A stretch of 64,000 nucleotides of DNA. Origin: Alkalihalophilus pseudofirmus. Lineage in GTDB: Bacteria > Bacillota > Bacilli > Bacillales > Bacillaceae_D. Made by a program: the position numbers and the translations under genes. Position 1 is the stretch's first letter; every line of letters begins with the position of its first letter. Shown piece by piece: positions 34,042-44,320 of the stretch. The notes under the pieces are model-generated. The model had not been told where the DNA came from, did no database searches, and saw nothing but the letters and a program-made list of their open reading frames with translations. Location: the NCBI RefSeq assembly GCF_029094545.1, contig NZ_CP117835.1, forward strand, positions 1,096,001-1,160,000. Direction: 5' to 3'.

Positions 34042-34440
34042 ATGGATAAACAACAATTAATCGAACTAGCTAAAGAGGCACGTGAGAATGCTTATGTACC
34101 CTACTCGAAATTTCAGGTAGGAGCAGCGCTCTTAATGGAAGATGGTACCGTGTTTAAGGGAGCGAATATTGAAAACGCTTCTTACGGTTTAACAAATTGT
34201 GCGGAAAGAACAGCATTATATAAGGCGTACTCGGAGGGCAATAGGAAGGTTGCTGCCATTGCGGTAGTAGCTGATACAGACCGTCCAGTGCCGCCATGCG
34301 GGGCTTGTCGTCAAGTAATGGTGGAATTAATTCCGCCCAATGCGCCCGTTTACTTAACAAATTTAAAAGGAGACATTAATGAAATGTCTGTTTCAGAATT
34401 ATTGCCAGGAGCATTTACAGCGGAGGATATGAATGAATAA
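34042..34440 (+). CDS. cdd: Cytidine deaminase
   Basis: 132 aa, full length for the tetrameric type. Zinc and catalytic motifs: NCAERTAL (Cys, Glu) and [10 protein letters not shown] (two Cys). Deaminates cytidine and deoxycytidine in pyrimidine salvage. It starts 14 bp after the DUF502 gene and its last codons overlap era by 8 bp. Confidence 0.96.
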   Translation: MDKQQLIELAKEARENAYVPYSKFQVGAALLMEDGTVFKGANIENASYGLTNCAERTALYKAYSEGNRKVAAIAVVADTDRPVPPCGACRQVMVELIPPNAPVYLTNLKGDINEMSVSELLPGAFTAEDMNE

Positions 34441-35344
34441 CACACCAAAAGGATTTAAATCAGGATTTGTTTCAATTATTGGAAGACCGAATGTGGGAAA
34501 ATCTACACTCTTAAATTATGTTATAGGCCAGAAGATTGCCATCATGTCAGATAAACCCCAAACAACACGAAATAAAATTCAAGGCGTGTATACAAGCAAT
34601 GAATCACAGGTTGTTTTTATTGATACACCTGGGATTCATAAGCCGAAGCACAAACTAGGCGATTTCATGATGAAAGTGGCTCAAAACACTCTGCGTGAAG
34701 TTGATTTAATTCTTTATGTAGTTGATGCGGGTGAAGCGTTTGGTTCTGGTGAGGAGTTTATTATTGAGCGATTAAAAGAGACAAAAACACCGGTCTTTTT
34801 AGTGATCAATAAAATTGATAAAGTGCAGCCGGATGATTTATTAGGTATTATTGAAACCTATCGTACGAAGTTTGATTTTACAGAAGTGATTCCAGTATCT
34901 GCCCTTCAAGGCAGCAATGTTCCTACGCTGATGGAGCAAATTGTTGACCACCTTGAAGAAGGTCCTCAGTACTATCCGAGTGACCAAGTTACCGATCACC
35001 CTGAGCGTTTTATCGTTGCTGAATTAATCCGTGAAAAAGTATTACATCTTACACGGGAAGAGATCCCTCACTCAGTAGCTGTAGTGATCGAACAAATGAA
35101 GCGCAGGGATAATGATATGATTTATATCGGAGCAACGATCATAGTGGAGCGTACGTCTCAAAAAGGGATTATCATTGGAAAGCAAGGAAGCATGCTTCGT
35201 GAAGTTGGAAAGCGAGCACGAGGAGATATCGAAGCGCTGTTAGGCTCTAAAGTCTTCTTGGAGCTTTGGGTTAAAGTTCAAAAAGACTGGAGAAACAAAT
35301 CAACCCACCTCAGAGACTACGGCTTCAAAGAAGATGAATATTAA
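34433..35344 (+). CDS. era: GTPase Era
   Basis: 303 aa. G1 [10 protein letters not shown]3 DTPGIHKP, G4 NKID, and a C-terminal KH domain ([27 protein letters not shown]) that binds the 3' end of 16S rRNA. Needed for 30S assembly. GGAGG precedes ATG 34433 inside cdd. The stop is followed by dispersed repeats and a terminator. Confidence 0.97.
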   Translation: MNNTPKGFKSGFVSIIGRPNVGKSTLLNYVIGQKIAIMSDKPQTTRNKIQGVYTSNESQVVFIDTPGIHKPKHKLGDFMMKVAQNTLREVDLILYVVDAGEAFGSGEEFIIERLKETKTPVFLVINKIDKVQPDDLLGIIETYRTKFDFTEVIPVSALQGSNVPTLMEQIVDHLEEGPQYYPSDQVTDHPERFIVAELIREKVLHLTREEIPHSVAVVIEQMKRRDNDMIYIGATIIVERTSQKGIIIGKQGSMLREVGKRARGDIEALLGSKVFLELWVKVQKDWRNKSTHLRDYGFKEDEY

Positions 35345-35345
35345 A

Positions 35346-35377
35346 AAGAAAAGTGGAAGCGACTGGTCTGGCATGCG
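35346..35377 (+). repeat. Dispersed repeat after era, copy 1
   Basis: AAAAGTGGAAGCGACTGGTC followed by TGGCATGCG. Its partner at 35465-35497 differs at three or so positions. Confidence 0.75.
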
Positions 35378-35464
35378 GTAAAATGAGGGGAAGCGATTTG
35401 AAGGCGTTTTTTGACTTCAATTGATGCACCGTTTTTACCCGCAGGACAAGGAGCTGCAGTTGGA

Positions 35465-35497
35465 CAAGAAAAGCGAAAGCGACTAGTCTGGCATGCG
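35465..35497 (+). repeat. Dispersed repeat after era, copy 2
   Basis: AAAAGCGAAAGCGACTAGTC followed by TGGCATGCG, about 120 bp after copy 1. The AAAGCGGAAGCGACT type of motif recurs between genes in many Bacillaceae (from memory). Confidence 0.75.
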
Positions 35498-35564
35498 ACT
35501 TTTGCTTGATTTCAAATAAGCACTCTTCTGCTACAAAGTTGTAACATAAAATCTAAACAACTTT

Positions 35565-35600
35565 CACAATGGCTGGGCGTCTAGCCATTGTGTTTTTGTT
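35565..35600 (+). terminator. Terminator of the era operon
   Basis: CACAATGGCT (35565-35574) and AGCCATTGTG (35583-35592), 10-bp perfect stem, then TTTTTGTTT. The 417-bp gap 35345-35760 otherwise holds only the repeats and an inverted-repeat arm. Confidence 0.9.
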
Positions 35601-35697
35601 TCGAAACGATTATGATGAAGACAAATAGAATTTCAAAAAAATAACAACTCTGTTTGTCAAGGTGTATAAATTAACAATTTTTCTCTAACATGAATTT

Positions 35698-35918
35698 TGC
35701 AAACAAGGTCAACCTAGAGATACAGAGCGTTTAAGTCTTGAGAGAAAGGTGGAAATTGAGATGCTCGATTTTTCCTGGAAGGTTTTTTCAATGACTGGCA
35801 ATTTGGATACGTATTTACTGATTAAAGAACTTGAGCGCGGCCATGAAGATGAAGTGAGCCAAGAAGACGTTGATAATATTGACACGTTAGACGCGCAAAC
35901 TCATTGACCTTGTTTGCA
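35698..35918. repeat. 15-bp perfect inverted repeats flanking yqzL
   Basis: TGCAAACAAGGTCAA at 35698-35712 and its exact complement TTGACCTTGTTTGCA at 35904-35918. The right arm contains most of the yqzL stop codon region. Confidence 0.8.
35761..35907 (+). CDS. yqzL: YqzL-like small protein
   Basis: 48 aa, starting MLDFSWKVFSMTGNLDTYLL, then an acidic tail (ELERGHEDEVSQEDVDNIDT). It matches B. subtilis YqzL in sequence start and in position between era and recO. Function unknown. AAAGGTGG lies 9 bases before ATG 35761. Flanked by 15-bp inverted repeats. Confidence 0.88.
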   Translation: MLDFSWKVFSMTGNLDTYLLIKELERGHEDEVSQEDVDNIDTLDAQTH

Positions 35919-35948
35919 CCTCACAATGTGAATGTGTGGTGATAAGCA

Positions 35949-36707
35949 ATGATGCAAAAAGTAGAAGCTATTGTTATTCGAACGAATGATTACGGCGAAT
36001 CGAATAAAATTGTTACGTTATTTACAAGAGAAAGCGGCAAAGTAGGAGTGATGGCCAGGGGTGCTAAGAAACCTAAAAGCAGGCTGGCTGCCATATCTCA
36101 ATTGTTTATTCATGGACTGTATTTGTTTCAAAAAAGCAACGGTCTCGGGACGTTAAATCAGGCAGAGATGATTCATTCTTATAAAGAAGTAAGGAATGAC
36201 TTATTTTTAGCTTCCTATGCAACGTATGTCGTTGAATTAATTGATAAGCTTACGGAGGAGAAACAGCCTAATGAACCGTTGTTTCATTTATTGCAGCAAA
36301 CGTTGCTTTATTTAGATGAAGGTATTGATCCTGAAGTGTTGCTGCGTATATTTGAAATGAAAATGATGCAAGTGGCTGGAATTACACCTGAGCTTGATCA
36401 ATGTGCGAATTGCGGAAGTACTGAAGTACCATCAGGCTTCTCTATAAAAGAAGCTGGCTTTCTTTGCAAAAAATGCATCCATAAAGATGAGCATGCCTTT
36501 AAGATCACTCCTCATACAGCTAGACTGCTGAGGTTGTTTTATTACATTGATTTGAGTCGTTTAGGGGAAATATCCTTAAAAGATGAGACTAAAAAAGAGT
36601 TGAAATTAATTATTTCGGCTTATTATGATGAATATTCTGGTGTAACACTGCGTTCAAAACGATTTCTCGATCAGCTTGAACGCATGGGTGATTTTAAACC
36701 TTATTGA
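35949..36707 (+). CDS. recO: DNA repair protein RecO
   Basis: 252 aa. N-terminal OB fold (KVEAIVIRTNDYGESNKIVTLFTRESGKVGVMARGAKK), helical middle and a zinc site CANCGSTEV...CKKC (about 150-175). Anneals SSB-coated single strands and loads RecA with RecF and RecR. Tandem ATGs at 35949/35952 follow GGTGATAAG. Its stop overlaps the -35 of the glyQS promoter. Confidence 0.95.
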   Translation: MMQKVEAIVIRTNDYGESNKIVTLFTRESGKVGVMARGAKKPKSRLAAISQLFIHGLYLFQKSNGLGTLNQAEMIHSYKEVRNDLFLASYATYVVELIDKLTEEKQPNEPLFHLLQQTLLYLDEGIDPEVLLRIFEMKMMQVAGITPELDQCANCGSTEVPSGFSIKEAGFLCKKCIHKDEHAFKITPHTARLLRLFYYIDLSRLGEISLKDETKKELKLIISAYYDEYSGVTLRSKRFLDQLERMGDFKPY

Positions 36708-36732
36708 CACAACAACTGAAATTCAGTATGAT
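36704..36732 (+). promoter_or_regulatory. Sigma-A promoter of glyQS
   Basis: TTGACA-17-TATGAT. The -35 overlaps the recO stop codon; transcription should begin near 36739. Confidence 0.85.
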
Positions 36733-36738
36733 GCTAGT

Positions 36739-36956
36739 ATTATATGGTGCATTGACGGAAAGAAGTACAATTAAGTCCTGTTGAAAGCGAACCTAGGGTG
36801 GTGAGAGCTAGGGCAGCAGTTTAATTGGAAGGCGTTCCTGAGCATAACGGTGAAAGTGATTCACTTCGTTTTTCTGAGTGAATAAATAGGGTGGAACCGC
36901 GGGAGAAACTCTCGTCCCTATGTCGATAAGTCGACATAAGGACGAGAGTTTTTTTC
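36739..36956 (+). promoter_or_regulatory. T-box riboswitch (glycine) before glyQS
   Basis: T-box sequence AGGGTGGAACCGCG at 36888-36901, an AGTA-containing stem I segment near 36763-36768, and a terminator 36908-36949 (ACTCTCGTCC...GGACGAGAGT with TATGTCGA/TCGACATA) ending in seven Ts. A GGC triplet at 36831-36833 is the likely specifier codon, matching glycine, although its place in stem I was not folded. Uncharged tRNA-Gly should stabilise the antiterminator and allow glyQS transcription. Confidence 0.92.
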
Positions 36957-36980
36957 TTTCATCCTACCTCGTTTCTTTCA

Positions 36981-37016
36981 CCTTGAAATGAACCTTGAAA
37001 TGAACCTTAAAATTAG
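36981..37016 (+). repeat. 12-bp tandem repeat in the glyQ leader
   Basis: CCTTGAAATGAA twice exactly (36981-36992, 36993-37004), then a degenerate CCTTAAAATTAG. It lies between the T-box terminator and the glyQ ribosome site. Confidence 0.8.
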
Positions 37017-37045
37017 GTTTTACGAACTATTAAGGAGGAATTAGT

Positions 37046-37933
37046 ATGAATGTCCAAACAATGATTTTGACATTACAAGAATTTTGGTCAAAGCAAAACT
37101 GTATGATCATGCAAGCGTATGACACTGAAAAAGGGGCTGGTACGATGAGTCCGTTTACGCTTCTTCGTACAATTGGTCCTGAGCCTTGGAATGTAGCTTA
37201 TGTGGAACCATCACGTCGTCCTGCAGATGGTCGTTACGGAGAGAATCCTAACCGTCTTTATCAACACCATCAATTTCAAGTTATTATGAAGCCATCTCCA
37301 ACTAATATTCAAGAGCTGTACCTTGACAGCTTAAAGGCACTAGGGATCGACCCGCTAAAACATGATATTCGTTTTGTTGAAGATAATTGGGAAAATCCGA
37401 CTTTAGGATGTGCGGGCCTTGGATGGGAAGTTTGGTTAGACGGCATGGAAATTACACAGTTTACGTATTTCCAACAAGTAGGGGGTATTGAAGCAAACCC
37501 AGTTTCTGCTGAAATTACATATGGTTTAGAACGTTTAGCCTCCTATATTCAAGATAAAGAAAATGTGTTTGACCTTGAGTGGGTAGAAGGATTCACGTAT
37601 GGTGACATTTTTAAACAGCCTGAATATGAGCATTCAAAATATACATTTGAAGTATCTGACAGCCAGATGCTCTTCTCCTTGTTTGGAACATATGAACAAG
37701 AGGCAAAACGCGCACTAGATGAGAACCTAGTATTCCCAGCCTATGATTATATTTTAAAATGTTCTCACACGTTCAACTTATTAGATGCTAGAGGTGCGAT
37801 TTCTGTAACAGAGCGAACAGGATATATCGGTCGAGTCAGAAATTTAGCCCGTACTGCAGCGAAGCTTTATTATGATGAGCGTGAGCGTCTAGGGTTTCCA
37901 ATGTTAAAAAAGGGGGATGCAGAGAATGAGTAA
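37046..37933 (+). CDS. glyQ: Glycyl-tRNA synthetase alpha chain
   Basis: 295 aa, standard length of the class II catalytic alpha subunit of the (alpha-beta)2 bacterial enzyme. Begins [20 protein letters not shown], with [46 protein letters not shown] and the C-terminal [20 protein letters not shown] precedes ATG 37046. Overlaps glyS by 8 bp. Confidence 0.98.
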   Translation: MNVQTMILTLQEFWSKQNCMIMQAYDTEKGAGTMSPFTLLRTIGPEPWNVAYVEPSRRPADGRYGENPNRLYQHHQFQVIMKPSPTNIQELYLDSLKALGIDPLKHDIRFVEDNWENPTLGCAGLGWEVWLDGMEITQFTYFQQVGGIEANPVSAEITYGLERLASYIQDKENVFDLEWVEGFTYGDIFKQPEYEHSKYTFEVSDSQMLFSLFGTYEQEAKRALDENLVFPAYDYILKCSHTFNLLDARGAISVTERTGYIGRVRNLARTAAKLYYDERERLGFPMLKKGDAENE

Positions 37934-40007
37934 ACGTGATTTTTTATTTGAACTTGGCCTTGAAGAACTGCCAGCCCGCTTTGTCACAGATTCAATGAAT
38001 CAATTAAAGAATAAAGTGAGTGATTGGTTAAAAGAAGAGCGTCTTGATTTTGATGCAATTGAAGCTTTCTCAACACCGCGTCGTTTAGCCATTTATATAA
38101 CAGGATTAGCAGAGAAGCAGCCAGATGTAGAAGCAGAAGCAAAGGGTCCTGCTAAGAAAATTGCTCAAGATGAGGAAGGGAACTGGTCAAAAGCTGCTCT
38201 AGGTTTTGCAAGAGGTCAAGGTGTAACAGCAGATGATCTGTTTTTTAAAGAGCTCAAGGGTGTAGAGTATGTGTATGCTAAGACGTTTACAGCAGGCAAG
38301 AAAACGGTTGAGTTATTACCAGCCTTAAAATCAATTGTCACTTCTATGCATTTTCCTAAAAACATGCGCTGGAATCAATATGACCTGCGTTTTGCGCGTC
38401 CAATTCAATGGATGGTTGCCCTATATGGGGAAGAAATTATCCCATTTGAAATAACAGATGTCAAAACAAGCAATACAACAAGAGGTCACCGTTTCCTAGG
38501 GGAGGAAGTGAAGTTAGATACTCCTGCTGACTATGAAACAGCTTTATTAGGCCAGTATGTTATCGCTAGACCAGAAGAGCGCAAACGCGCGATTCGCAAC
38601 CAGATTGAATCAATGACAGAAGGAAACGGCTGGGTTATTCCGATTGATGAAGACTTATTAGAAGAAGTAACGAATCTTGTTGAATATCCTACTGCTTTAT
38701 CAGGTACGTATGACGATGCATTCTTAGAGATTCCTAAAGAAGTGCTTATAACCTCAATGCGTGAGCATCAACGTTACTTCCCAGTGGAAGATACAGAAGG
38801 GAAACTTTTGCCTCACTTCGTAACGGTGCGTAATGGTGATCATCAGCATCTTGAAAATGTCGCAAAAGGGAATGAAAAAGTTCTGCGTGCACGTCTTTCT
38901 GATGCGGCTTTCTTCTATGCAGAAGATCAAAAGCTCAAGATTGAAGATGCGTTAGGACGTCTTGAAAACATTGTATACCACGAGGATCTGGGATCGATTG
39001 CTGATAAGGTTCGCCGTGTTCGTAAAGGCGTCACTTCTATCAGTAAGCTTGTTGCTCTTGATTCTAACGAGCAAGAAGTGGCAGATCGTATTGCTGAAAT
39101 TGCAAAATTTGACCTTGTCACTCAAATGGTCTATGAATTTCCTGAGCTTCAAGGACGTATGGGTGAAGTATACGCTGGGCTGATCGGTGAGCCCGTTGAG
39201 GTTACAGTAGGCATTAAAGAGCATTATATGCCTAAATTTGCTGGAGATAAGAGCCCTTCGACAAAAGCATGTACTGTTGTAAGTTTGGCTGATAAGCTAG
39301 ATACCATCGTCACATGCTTTGCGATTGGTCTTATTCCGACAGGTTCACAAGATCCTTATGCTCTGAGAAGACAAGCAGCAGGAATTGTACAAATGATTTC
39401 TGATTATGATTTTGATGTAAAAATCGATAATTTAGTATCGGCAAGTCTTGATGTTGCTGAGGAGCGCGGTTTATTGAAGCGGGACCGAGAAGATATTACA
39501 AAAGAGGTTATGGACTTCTTCTCACTTCGTATAAAAAATGCATTGCAAGAAAAAGGAATCCGTTATGATGTTACCGATGCTGTTTTAACGAGTGAAGCGA
39601 TTCATGTACCAACAACCGTAAAAAAAGCAGAACTATTAATGGGACAAGTATCCCAACCAGCATTTAAGAAAACCGTAGAAGCGCTAAGCCGTGTAACGAA
39701 TATCGCTAAAAAAGCAGAAACGGCTGTAGAAATTAAGCCTGAACTATTTGAAAAAGAAGAAGAGAAAGAACTATATAGACAGTATGAGTCAGCTCAAAAA
39801 GAAGTGCAGATTGCTCTGGCAAAAGGGGATGCATCTCGTGCATTTAAGAGCCTGCAATCGATTGAGCCAAGTATTCATGCTTACTTTGATCATATTATGG
39901 TTATGGCAGAAGATGAAAAAGTGAAACGTAATCGTTTAGCGCAAATGCTTGAATTATCGGCTGTAATCCGTGCCTTTGCTAACTTCCAATCTATTGTGTT
40001 TAGCTAA
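37926..40007 (+). CDS. glyS: Glycyl-tRNA synthetase beta chain
   Basis: 693 aa. Tetrameric-type beta subunit: [13 protein letters not shown] start, [60 protein letters not shown] (HD-like), and a C-terminal anticodon-binding helical domain. ATG 37926 is used because AGGGGGA lies about 9 bases before it; ATG 37917 overlaps that site. Confidence 0.97.
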   Translation: MSKRDFLFELGLEELPARFVTDSMNQLKNKVSDWLKEERLDFDAIEAFSTPRRLAIYITGLAEKQPDVEAEAKGPAKKIAQDEEGNWSKAALGFARGQGVTADDLFFKELKGVEYVYAKTFTAGKKTVELLPALKSIVTSMHFPKNMRWNQYDLRFARPIQWMVALYGEEIIPFEITDVKTSNTTRGHRFLGEEVKLDTPADYETALLGQYVIARPEERKRAIRNQIESMTEGNGWVIPIDEDLLEEVTNLVEYPTALSGTYDDAFLEIPKEVLITSMREHQRYFPVEDTEGKLLPHFVTVRNGDHQHLENVAKGNEKVLRARLSDAAFFYAEDQKLKIEDALGRLENIVYHEDLGSIADKVRRVRKGVTSISKLVALDSNEQEVADRIAEIAKFDLVTQMVYEFPELQGRMGEVYAGLIGEPVEVTVGIKEHYMPKFAGDKSPSTKACTVVSLADKLDTIVTCFAIGLIPTGSQDPYALRRQAAGIVQMISDYDFDVKIDNLVSASLDVAEERGLLKRDREDITKEVMDFFSLRIKNALQEKGIRYDVTDAVLTSEAIHVPTTVKKAELLMGQVSQPAFKKTVEALSRVTNIAKKAETAVEIKPELFEKEEEKELYRQYESAQKEVQIALAKGDASRAFKSLQSIEPSIHAYFDHIMVMAEDEKVKRNRLAQMLELSAVIRAFANFQSIVFS

Positions 40008-40034
40008 CCAATGTAAAACCAGCTAAGTACTTGA

Positions 40035-40063
40035 GCGTTTTTTGTGTAAAAAGCTGACTATAT
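40035..40063 (+). promoter_or_regulatory. Candidate promoter of ccpN-yqfL
   Basis: TGTAAA-17-TATAAT, good -10 with a weak -35, 38 bp before the first possible ccpN start. Confidence 0.45.
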
Positions 40064-40100
40064 AGTATATAATATTGGGGATAAAGCATAACACATTTGT

Positions 40101-40757
40101 GTGTTGAAGGCGGTGGAAACAATCGAACTCACAAATCGGCAAGAACATATTGTAGACATTGTGAAGCAAAATGGGCCTATTACAGGTGAACAAATCGCAG
40201 AGCGTCTTTCCTTAACGAGAGCAACTTTGCGTCCGGATTTAGCAATTTTAACGATGGCTGGTTATTTAGATGCCAGACCGCGAGTAGGATATTTTTATAC
40301 CGGTAAAACAGGTACAGAGTTACTTGGAGAAAAAGTTAAAAATATCACCGTAAGGCATTATCAATCACGCCCAATTGTGGTGCAGGAGTCATCCTCTGTA
40401 TATGATGCTATTTGTACAATGTTCCTAGAGGATGTTGGGACATTGTTTGTCACAGATAAACAAACAACGCTCGTTGGTGTGCTGTCTAGAAAAGATTTAT
40501 TGCGTGCAAGTCTAGGAAAACAAGCATTAGAATCAATTCCAGTTAGTATTATTATGACAAGAATGCCAAATATAACAGTTTGTAAAGAAGACGATCTCAT
40601 TATTGAAGTAGCAAAGAAGTTAATTAATAAACAAATTGATGGACTGCCTATCGTTCAAGACGTCGATTATGGTTCTGGCTACGAGGTCATTGGCCGAATC
40701 ACTAAAACAAATATAACTTCGCTGCTCGTAGATTTAGCAAACGAAGAAACGATCTAG
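40101..40757 (+). CDS. ccpN: Transcriptional repressor CcpN (HTH + CBS)
   Basis: 218 aa or slightly shorter. N-terminal winged HTH ([56 protein letters not shown]) and two CBS domains (about 80-200) that sense adenine nucleotides. Represses gluconeogenic genes such as gapB and pckA on glycolytic carbon. Start unclear: GTG 40101, TTG 40104 or GTG 40113; the last gives [10 protein letters not shown], closest to B. subtilis, but its SD spacing is short. yqfL follows 23 bp later, the usual partner. Confidence 0.93.
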   Translation: MLKAVETIELTNRQEHIVDIVKQNGPITGEQIAERLSLTRATLRPDLAILTMAGYLDARPRVGYFYTGKTGTELLGEKVKNITVRHYQSRPIVVQESSSVYDAICTMFLEDVGTLFVTDKQTTLVGVLSRKDLLRASLGKQALESIPVSIIMTRMPNITVCKEDDLIIEVAKKLINKQIDGLPIVQDVDYGSGYEVIGRITKTNITSLLVDLANEETI

Positions 40758-40780
40758 GGAAGCACGGATGTAAGGAGGTC

Positions 40781-41599
40781 ATGATGGTAGAAATGAAGCA
40801 ACGTCCTGTTGTATATGTCGTCTCTGATTCTGTAGGCGAAACTGCAGAACTAGTGGTTAAAGCTGCTGCGAGCCAATTTAATGGTGCGGGTGTAGAAGTT
40901 CGCCGGATTCCATATGTAGAAGATACGGGAACCATTGATGAAATTATTTATTTAGCCTCACAGGCAAATGCTTTAATTGCATTTACGCTCGTTGTACCTG
41001 AAATCAAGAATTATTTGATTGAACGTGCTGCAGCTAAAAATGTAGAGACAGTAGACATCATAGGACCTATGTTGAATAAAATTGAAACGTTAACAGGCAA
41101 AGAACCAAGATATGAGCCTGGTCTTGTATACCGTCTTGATGAAGATTACTTTAGAAAAGTAGAAGCAATTGAATTTGCTGTAAAGTATGATGACGGGCGT
41201 GACCCAAGGGGAATTATGAGAGCAGATGTGGTGTTAATCGGGGTGTCGCGCACATCTAAAACGCCGCTTTCGCAATACCTCGCTCATAAGCGTTTGAAAG
41301 TAGCTAATGTTCCTCTAGTCCCTGAGGTGGAACCGCCGCAAGAACTCTTTAAGATCTCTGCTAAGAAATGTATCGGATTAAAAATTTCACCTGAGAAATT
41401 AAACGATATCCGTGCAGAACGCTTAAAAGCGCTAGGGTTAAAAGCTCAAGCTAATTATGCGAATATCGAGAGAATCAAAGAGGAACTTGTCTATGCTGAA
41501 GATGTAATGAATCGAATTGGATGTCCGGTCATTGATGTCTCGAATAAAGCAGTAGAAGAAACTGCAAATCTTATTTCAAGTATGTTTCAACGTAAGTAA
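40781..41599 (+). CDS. yqfL: PPDK regulatory protein family, YqfL
   Basis: 272 aa DUF299 bifunctional Ser/Thr kinase-phosphorylase family. Signature [18 protein letters not shown] at the start, P-loop [15 protein letters not shown] (about 152-166) and the C-terminal [12 protein letters not shown]. In plants and many bacteria it inactivates pyruvate phosphate dikinase; in B. subtilis YqfL counteracts CcpN, in whose operon it lies. AAGGAGGT precedes tandem ATGs 40781/40784. Confidence 0.94.
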   Translation: MMVEMKQRPVVYVVSDSVGETAELVVKAAASQFNGAGVEVRRIPYVEDTGTIDEIIYLASQANALIAFTLVVPEIKNYLIERAAAKNVETVDIIGPMLNKIETLTGKEPRYEPGLVYRLDEDYFRKVEAIEFAVKYDDGRDPRGIMRADVVLIGVSRTSKTPLSQYLAHKRLKVANVPLVPEVEPPQELFKISAKKCIGLKISPEKLNDIRAERLKALGLKAQANYANIERIKEELVYAEDVMNRIGCPVIDVSNKAVEETANLISSMFQRK

Positions 41600-41606
41600 G
41601 TACCAA

Positions 41607-41640
41607 GAAAGGCACCTTTAGGTAAAAGGTGCCTTTCCTT
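41607..41640 (+). terminator. Terminator of ccpN-yqfL
   Basis: GAAAGGCACCTTT / AAAGGTGCCTTTC, 13-bp perfect stem with loop AGGTA, tail CTTTG. Confidence 0.8.
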
Positions 41641-41950
41641 TGTACGCTCTTATGTAAAATGATCTTATTTGTAATGTTTATTAAATACCACTAGTCAAAT
41701 GATTCAAAGTTCCGTATAATAAAGAATTGTGTTCTTATTTGTATAAGAAAGAATGGATTATAGAAAAAAAGAACGATTATTTTTAAAAAGTCAAGACTTT
41801 TTCTTGTTTTTTTGGTAATGATAGTAAAGAAGAATGTGTATAAATAGCTTATTGATAAAAAAAACATGACAATTCATATCATTCGACAAGAAACAGCGAA
41901 ATTCTTTAAAATGTTTGCAGGAATCTAAAAGAGGATGTTGAATTGAAGTT
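41641..41950 (+). other. 310-bp AT-rich gap before yqxD
   Basis: No gene. It holds a TATAAT (41715-41720) without a good -35, a TTCTTAT/ATAAGAA hairpin (41732-41748) and a terminator-like AAAAAGT/ACTTTTT hairpin with T-run (41785-41813). Together these could bound a short leader or small RNA, but the promoter is weak. Confidence 0.35.
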
Positions 41951-42412
41951 ATGAGCGAACTTATTGTTAAGGTATTTGTAGATGCAGATTCATGTCCTGT
42001 AAAAAAGGAAATTGTGTCGATCTGTCAGAAGTTTAACCAATCAGCTGTTTTTGTTTCCTCGATTGCACATGAAATGAATGTGCCTGATGGGTTTACGCAT
42101 GTATCGGTTGATTCAGATAAAGAGGCTGCAGACATGTATATACTTAATCAATCGAAGCGTGGAGATTGCTGTGTTACGCAAGATCATGCATTAGCTTCTA
42201 TTCTTTTGTCAAAAGGGGTCGATGTATTATCACCCAGAGGGTATGTATATCGTGAAGAAACCATTATGCAGATGCTTGATGCCCGTTATCTTTCACAAAA
42301 AGAAAGGCGTAAAGGCGGTAAAACAAAAGGGCCTCGTGCTTTTACAGAAGAAGATCGCTCACTTTTTTGTCATCAATTTACAAGGATTTTATCAAAAAAA
42401 GCAGGAAAATAG
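41951..42412 (+). CDS. yqxD: UPF0178 protein YqxD (DUF188)
   Basis: 153 aa. DUF188 fold related to PIN nucleases: VFVDADSCPVKKEIV with two Asp, VSVDSDKEAADMYILNQSKRGDCCVTQDHALASILLSKG with further acidic residues, and a basic GGKTKGPRAF end. Presumed nuclease, not proven. ATG 41951 has only a weak ribosome site. Located directly before dnaG as in B. subtilis. Confidence 0.9.
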   Translation: MSELIVKVFVDADSCPVKKEIVSICQKFNQSAVFVSSIAHEMNVPDGFTHVSVDSDKEAADMYILNQSKRGDCCVTQDHALASILLSKGVDVLSPRGYVYREETIMQMLDARYLSQKERRKGGKTKGPRAFTEEDRSLFCHQFTRILSKKAGK

Positions 42413-42469
42413 CAAAAAAGCTCGAACATATATTACACTCATCAGGAAAGAAATATGGTGATGCTTAAT

Positions 42470-44263
42470 ATGAGTGGTCGAATACCCGAAGAGTTAATTG
42501 AACAGATTCGCAAATCTACTGATATTGTAGAGGTTATCAGTGACTATGTTCAACTCAAGAAGCAAGGCCGTCAATATATAGGCTTATGTCCTTTTCATGG
42601 TGAGAAGTCACCATCATTCTCTGTGTCTCAAGATAAACAACTCTACCATTGTTTTGGCTGCGGGGCAGGCGGAAACGTTTTTTCCTTTTTGATGGAACAT
42701 GAGGGGTATACTTTTGTAGATGCTGCAAAAGACCTGGCAGGAAGAGCAAATATTGATCTTCCCGTTCAAAGTCAAGGGGAAACAAACCGTCATTCGCCTA
42801 CAAAAATGATGATCGATGGTCACGAGCTTGCATCTAAACTGTACCACCATGTTCTTACATTAACAGAAGAAGGTGCAGGCGGCAGAGAATATGCTAAAAC
42901 AAGAAAATTCACAAAAGAACAGCTTGAACACTTTCAAATAGGCTTTGCCCCAAACAGGTGGGATTCTCTTAAAATCATCTTAGATAAGAGAGGCTTTTCA
43001 CTTGAGATGATGGCTAAAGCTGGATTGCTTGGAATTAGGGAATCTGATAACGGTTATTATGATAGATTTAGAAATCGGCTCATGTTTCCGATATGGGATA
43101 ACCAAGGAAAAGTCATTGCGTTTGGCGGCAGGAGTATTGGTTCGGATAAGCCCAAATACTTAAATAGTGCGGAAACCCCTATTTTCCACAAAAGCAATAC
43201 GTTGTATGCCCTTCATTTAGCGAGACCTTACATTCGTAAGGAAAATGCTGCCATCCTTTTTGAAGGGTATGTGGATGTAGTAGCAGCGTGGGGGGCAGGT
43301 ATAACTAATGGAGTAGCGACACTTGGAACCTCTTTAACTCAAGAGCAGGCCAAAGTATTACGCCGTAATGCAGAAAATATAACCATTTGTTATGACTCTG
43401 ACCGAGCCGGGGTTGATGCTGCATTCAGGTCAGCTACAATTCTTGAAGAAGCAGGCTGTCACGTGAAAATTGCACTGATGCCTGAAGGACTTGATCCCGA
43501 TGACTTCATCCGAGAATTTGGAGCAGAGCGCTTTAAAACGGATGTAATAGGGGCAAGCTTATCATTAATGGCATTTAAGATGCGGTTTTTAAGAAAAGGA
43601 AGAAATCTGCAGGATGAAGGAGAACGTCTGCGCTATATCGAAGAGGTTCTTCGGGAGATTTCGTCTTTGAAGAGGGCTGTAGAACGAGATCACTATTTAA
43701 GGCAGCTTGCAGATGAATTTTCTCTTTCTTTAGAAGCATTAAAACAAGAGCAGTTTCAACTTTATCGTGCAAAAAAACAGCAGCAGGCAGGAAAAAGTGA
43801 ACAGCCGATTAAACGGCATGCGACAAAAGCTCTTAATCAAAAAAAACTTCTCCCTGCATACAAAAATGCAGAAAGGCTGCTTCTTGCTCATATGATGCGG
43901 GATATAGAAATTGCAGAACAAGTGCAGGAGCGGATTGGCGGAGCGTTTAACGTTGATGAGCATCATGCCATTGCAGCTTATCTTTTTGCCTATTACGGTG
44001 AAGGTAATGAAGCTGACCCGAGTCAATTTGTGAATCGTCTAGAAGATCCAGATCTTATGAGGGTTGCCTCAGAGCTTGCTATGTTGTCGGTTAATGAAGA
44101 ATGTTCGGAACAAGAGTTAATCGATTATATGAAACAGATTGAAAATTACCCAAAGTGGGTAGATATACAACAGAAAGAAATACTTATGAAGCAGGAACAT
44201 GATCCCGTTGCAGCTGCAAAGTTAAAAATGGAGATTATTCAAATGAAAAAACAACTTCATTAA
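42470..44263 (+). CDS. dnaG: DNA primase
   Basis: 597 aa. Zinc-binding domain C40-P-F-H43...C61-F-G-C64, the RNA-polymerase core with TOPRIM motifs (FEGYVDV and CYDSDRAG), and a C-terminal helicase-interaction domain. Makes RNA primers at the replication fork. ATG 42470 is chosen: GGTGATG ends about 5 bases before it and the protein then begins MSGRIPEELIEQI, the family start. sigA follows 57 bp later (macromolecular synthesis operon). Confidence 0.97.
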   Translation: MSGRIPEELIEQIRKSTDIVEVISDYVQLKKQGRQYIGLCPFHGEKSPSFSVSQDKQLYHCFGCGAGGNVFSFLMEHEGYTFVDAAKDLAGRANIDLPVQSQGETNRHSPTKMMIDGHELASKLYHHVLTLTEEGAGGREYAKTRKFTKEQLEHFQIGFAPNRWDSLKIILDKRGFSLEMMAKAGLLGIRESDNGYYDRFRNRLMFPIWDNQGKVIAFGGRSIGSDKPKYLNSAETPIFHKSNTLYALHLARPYIRKENAAILFEGYVDVVAAWGAGITNGVATLGTSLTQEQAKVLRRNAENITICYDSDRAGVDAAFRSATILEEAGCHVKIALMPEGLDPDDFIREFGAERFKTDVIGASLSLMAFKMRFLRKGRNLQDEGERLRYIEEVLREISSLKRAVERDHYLRQLADEFSLSLEALKQEQFQLYRAKKQQQAGKSEQPIKRHATKALNQKKLLPAYKNAERLLLAHMMRDIEIAEQVQERIGGAFNVDEHHAIAAYLFAYYGEGNEADPSQFVNRLEDPDLMRVASELAMLSVNEECSEQELIDYMKQIENYPKWVDIQQKEILMKQEHDPVAAAKLKMEIIQMKKQLH

Positions 44264-44320
44264 CTCGTTGTAATGAGGATTATGCCTAATGGGTTGTGAA
44301 CAATGGAAGGAGGGGATCGA

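Noticed and set aside
35695-35724. Promoter for yqzL-recO
   Set aside because: The best candidate (TTTGCA-17-GATACA) matches only half of the -10 consensus.
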